Source: Microbispora bryophytorum (GTDB taxonomy: Bacteria > Actinomycetota > Actinomycetes > Streptosporangiales > Streptosporangiaceae). Taken from it: a stretch of DNA of 64,000 bases. Made by a program: the position numbers and the translations under genes. The notes below the pieces were generated by a model. That model worked only from the letters and a program-made list of their open reading frames with translations, had not been told where the DNA came from and did no database searches. Where the stretch lies: contig NZ_VIRL01000024.1 of assembly GCF_006874465.1 (NCBI RefSeq), forward strand, positions 49,180-113,179. The letters run 5' to 3'. Numbering within the stretch: the stretch's first letter is position 1; every line of letters begins with the position of its first letter. Shown here in pieces: positions 63,499 to 64,000 of the stretch.

Positions 63499-64000
63499 GT
63501 GTCCGCGCCTTCGCCCGCGCCTTCATCCGCACCCGTGTCCGCGTCGGTGTCCGCACCCGTGTGCGCTCCTGGGTCCGGGCCTGTGTCTGCGTCTGTGTGC
63601 GCTCCTGGGTGCGTGTCTGGGTGCGTGTCTGGGTGCGGGCCGGGTTCGTCGTCTGCTGCCGCGGGGTCGTCTTGGTGTGGGGCGGACGGGGTGCCGGTGG
63701 CGATTCCCGCAGGGCTGGCGGTGATGCCGCCGGGGGCCGGGCTGGCCCGGGTGCTGGCGGGTATCGATGTGGAGCAGGTGTCGGGGTTCGACACGGTGGA
63801 GGTGCTCAAGGCCGCCTACCGGCAGTCCTGTCACGAGCGGGCGCGGTTCCTGCACGCGCTGCTGGAGGTCGGCCTGCGCGAGCAGTTCACCGGCGACAGC
63901 GTGGTCCGCCTGCACGTGCCCGATGAGTTCGCTCCCGATGAGGCGCGGGCGGCGCTGGTGTGGTCGCGCCGCCGGGCGGACTCGGCGTTCGATCTGGCGT
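63499..64000 (+). CDS. 13E12/DUF222-family protein, N-terminal part (partial)
   Basis: The frame is open from 63499 to the window end (167 codons). The first 65 residues are low complexity, built of Ser-Ala-Pro-Val and Cys-Gly units (VSAPVCAPGSG, CVSGCVSGCGPG). From about residue 70 it reads PAGLAVMPPGAGLARVLAGI, then VLKAAYRQSCHERARFLHALLEVGL, the beginning of the DUF222 domain of 13E12 repeat proteins. In complete members an HNH endonuclease domain follows, beyond this window. They are often multicopy and linked to mobile DNA. The exact start is uncertain; several in-frame GTGs exist. A second reading (minus strand) is less plausible. Confidence 0.7.
   Translation, partial: MSAPSPAPSSAPVSASVSAPVCAPGSGPVSASVCAPGCVSGCVSGCGPGSSSAAAGSSWCGADGVPVAIPAGLAVMPPGAGLARVLAGIDVEQVSGFDTVEVLKAAYRQSCHERARFLHALLEVGLREQFTGDSVVRLHVPDEFAPDEARAALVWSRRRADSAFDLA

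Overview
The window is very GC-rich, uses many GTG starts, and carries actinobacterial families (CGNR zinc finger, 13E12/DUF222, LAL-type LuxR regulator, MocR, UTRA-type GntR, CutC, FprA-type ferredoxin reductase, CBM2 enzyme). I infer a filamentous actinomycete, most likely of the Streptosporangiales type (Nonomuraea, Streptosporangium or Microbispora-like). This rests on gene content and family resemblance, not on any database comparison.

The backbone is the conserved translation and RNA-processing cluster on the minus strand. From about 39.4 kb down to 22.0 kb it reads proS, two ferritin-like genes (on the other strand), rimP, nusA, ylxR, infB, DUF503, rbfA, nrnA-type DHH phosphatase, truB, ribF, rpsO, pnp, M16 peptidase and dapB. 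Its usual end, dapA-rnj, lies at 1.2-3.9 kb. Between dapB and dapA sits an 18-kb accessory block.

That block (4.2-21.9 kb) holds a UTRA-type GntR regulator, RadC, an unusual protein made of two GntR winged helices, a frameshifted coiled-coil ORF, a DUF2306 membrane protein, two PfpI-fold genes (one an AraC-type GlxA regulator), a SnoaL-like protein, a ClpX-type zinc-finger protein with elaborate promoter dyads, a marR-MFS operon, a LysR/dapA-like pair, an R2-like diiron protein, a divergent MocR/EamA pair with overlapping start codons, a secreted HNH-like protein, a CGNR regulator, a GNAT enzyme, menA and a broken GNAT gene.

From 40 to 64 kb the genes are mostly metabolic and regulatory: FprA, a NYN nuclease-like protein, a citrate-lyase-like aldolase, a FAD-oxidoreductase/methyltransferase fusion, CutC, GNAT, a GntR regulator with a divergently transcribed 74-aa gene, flavin reductase, SDR, a LOG-like protein, ATP-grasp, GH3 hexosaminidase, PhoD, tetR-alkD, ThuA, a membrane Ser/Thr kinase, a secreted CBM2 esterase, an 868-aa LAL regulator and the start of a 13E12-family gene.

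Several genes have a TANNNT -10 box only 5-8 bases before the start codon, suggesting leaderless mRNAs. Many intergenic regions carry exact inverted repeats placed over such promoters. No tRNA, rRNA, CRISPR array, insertion sequence or complete prophage was seen.
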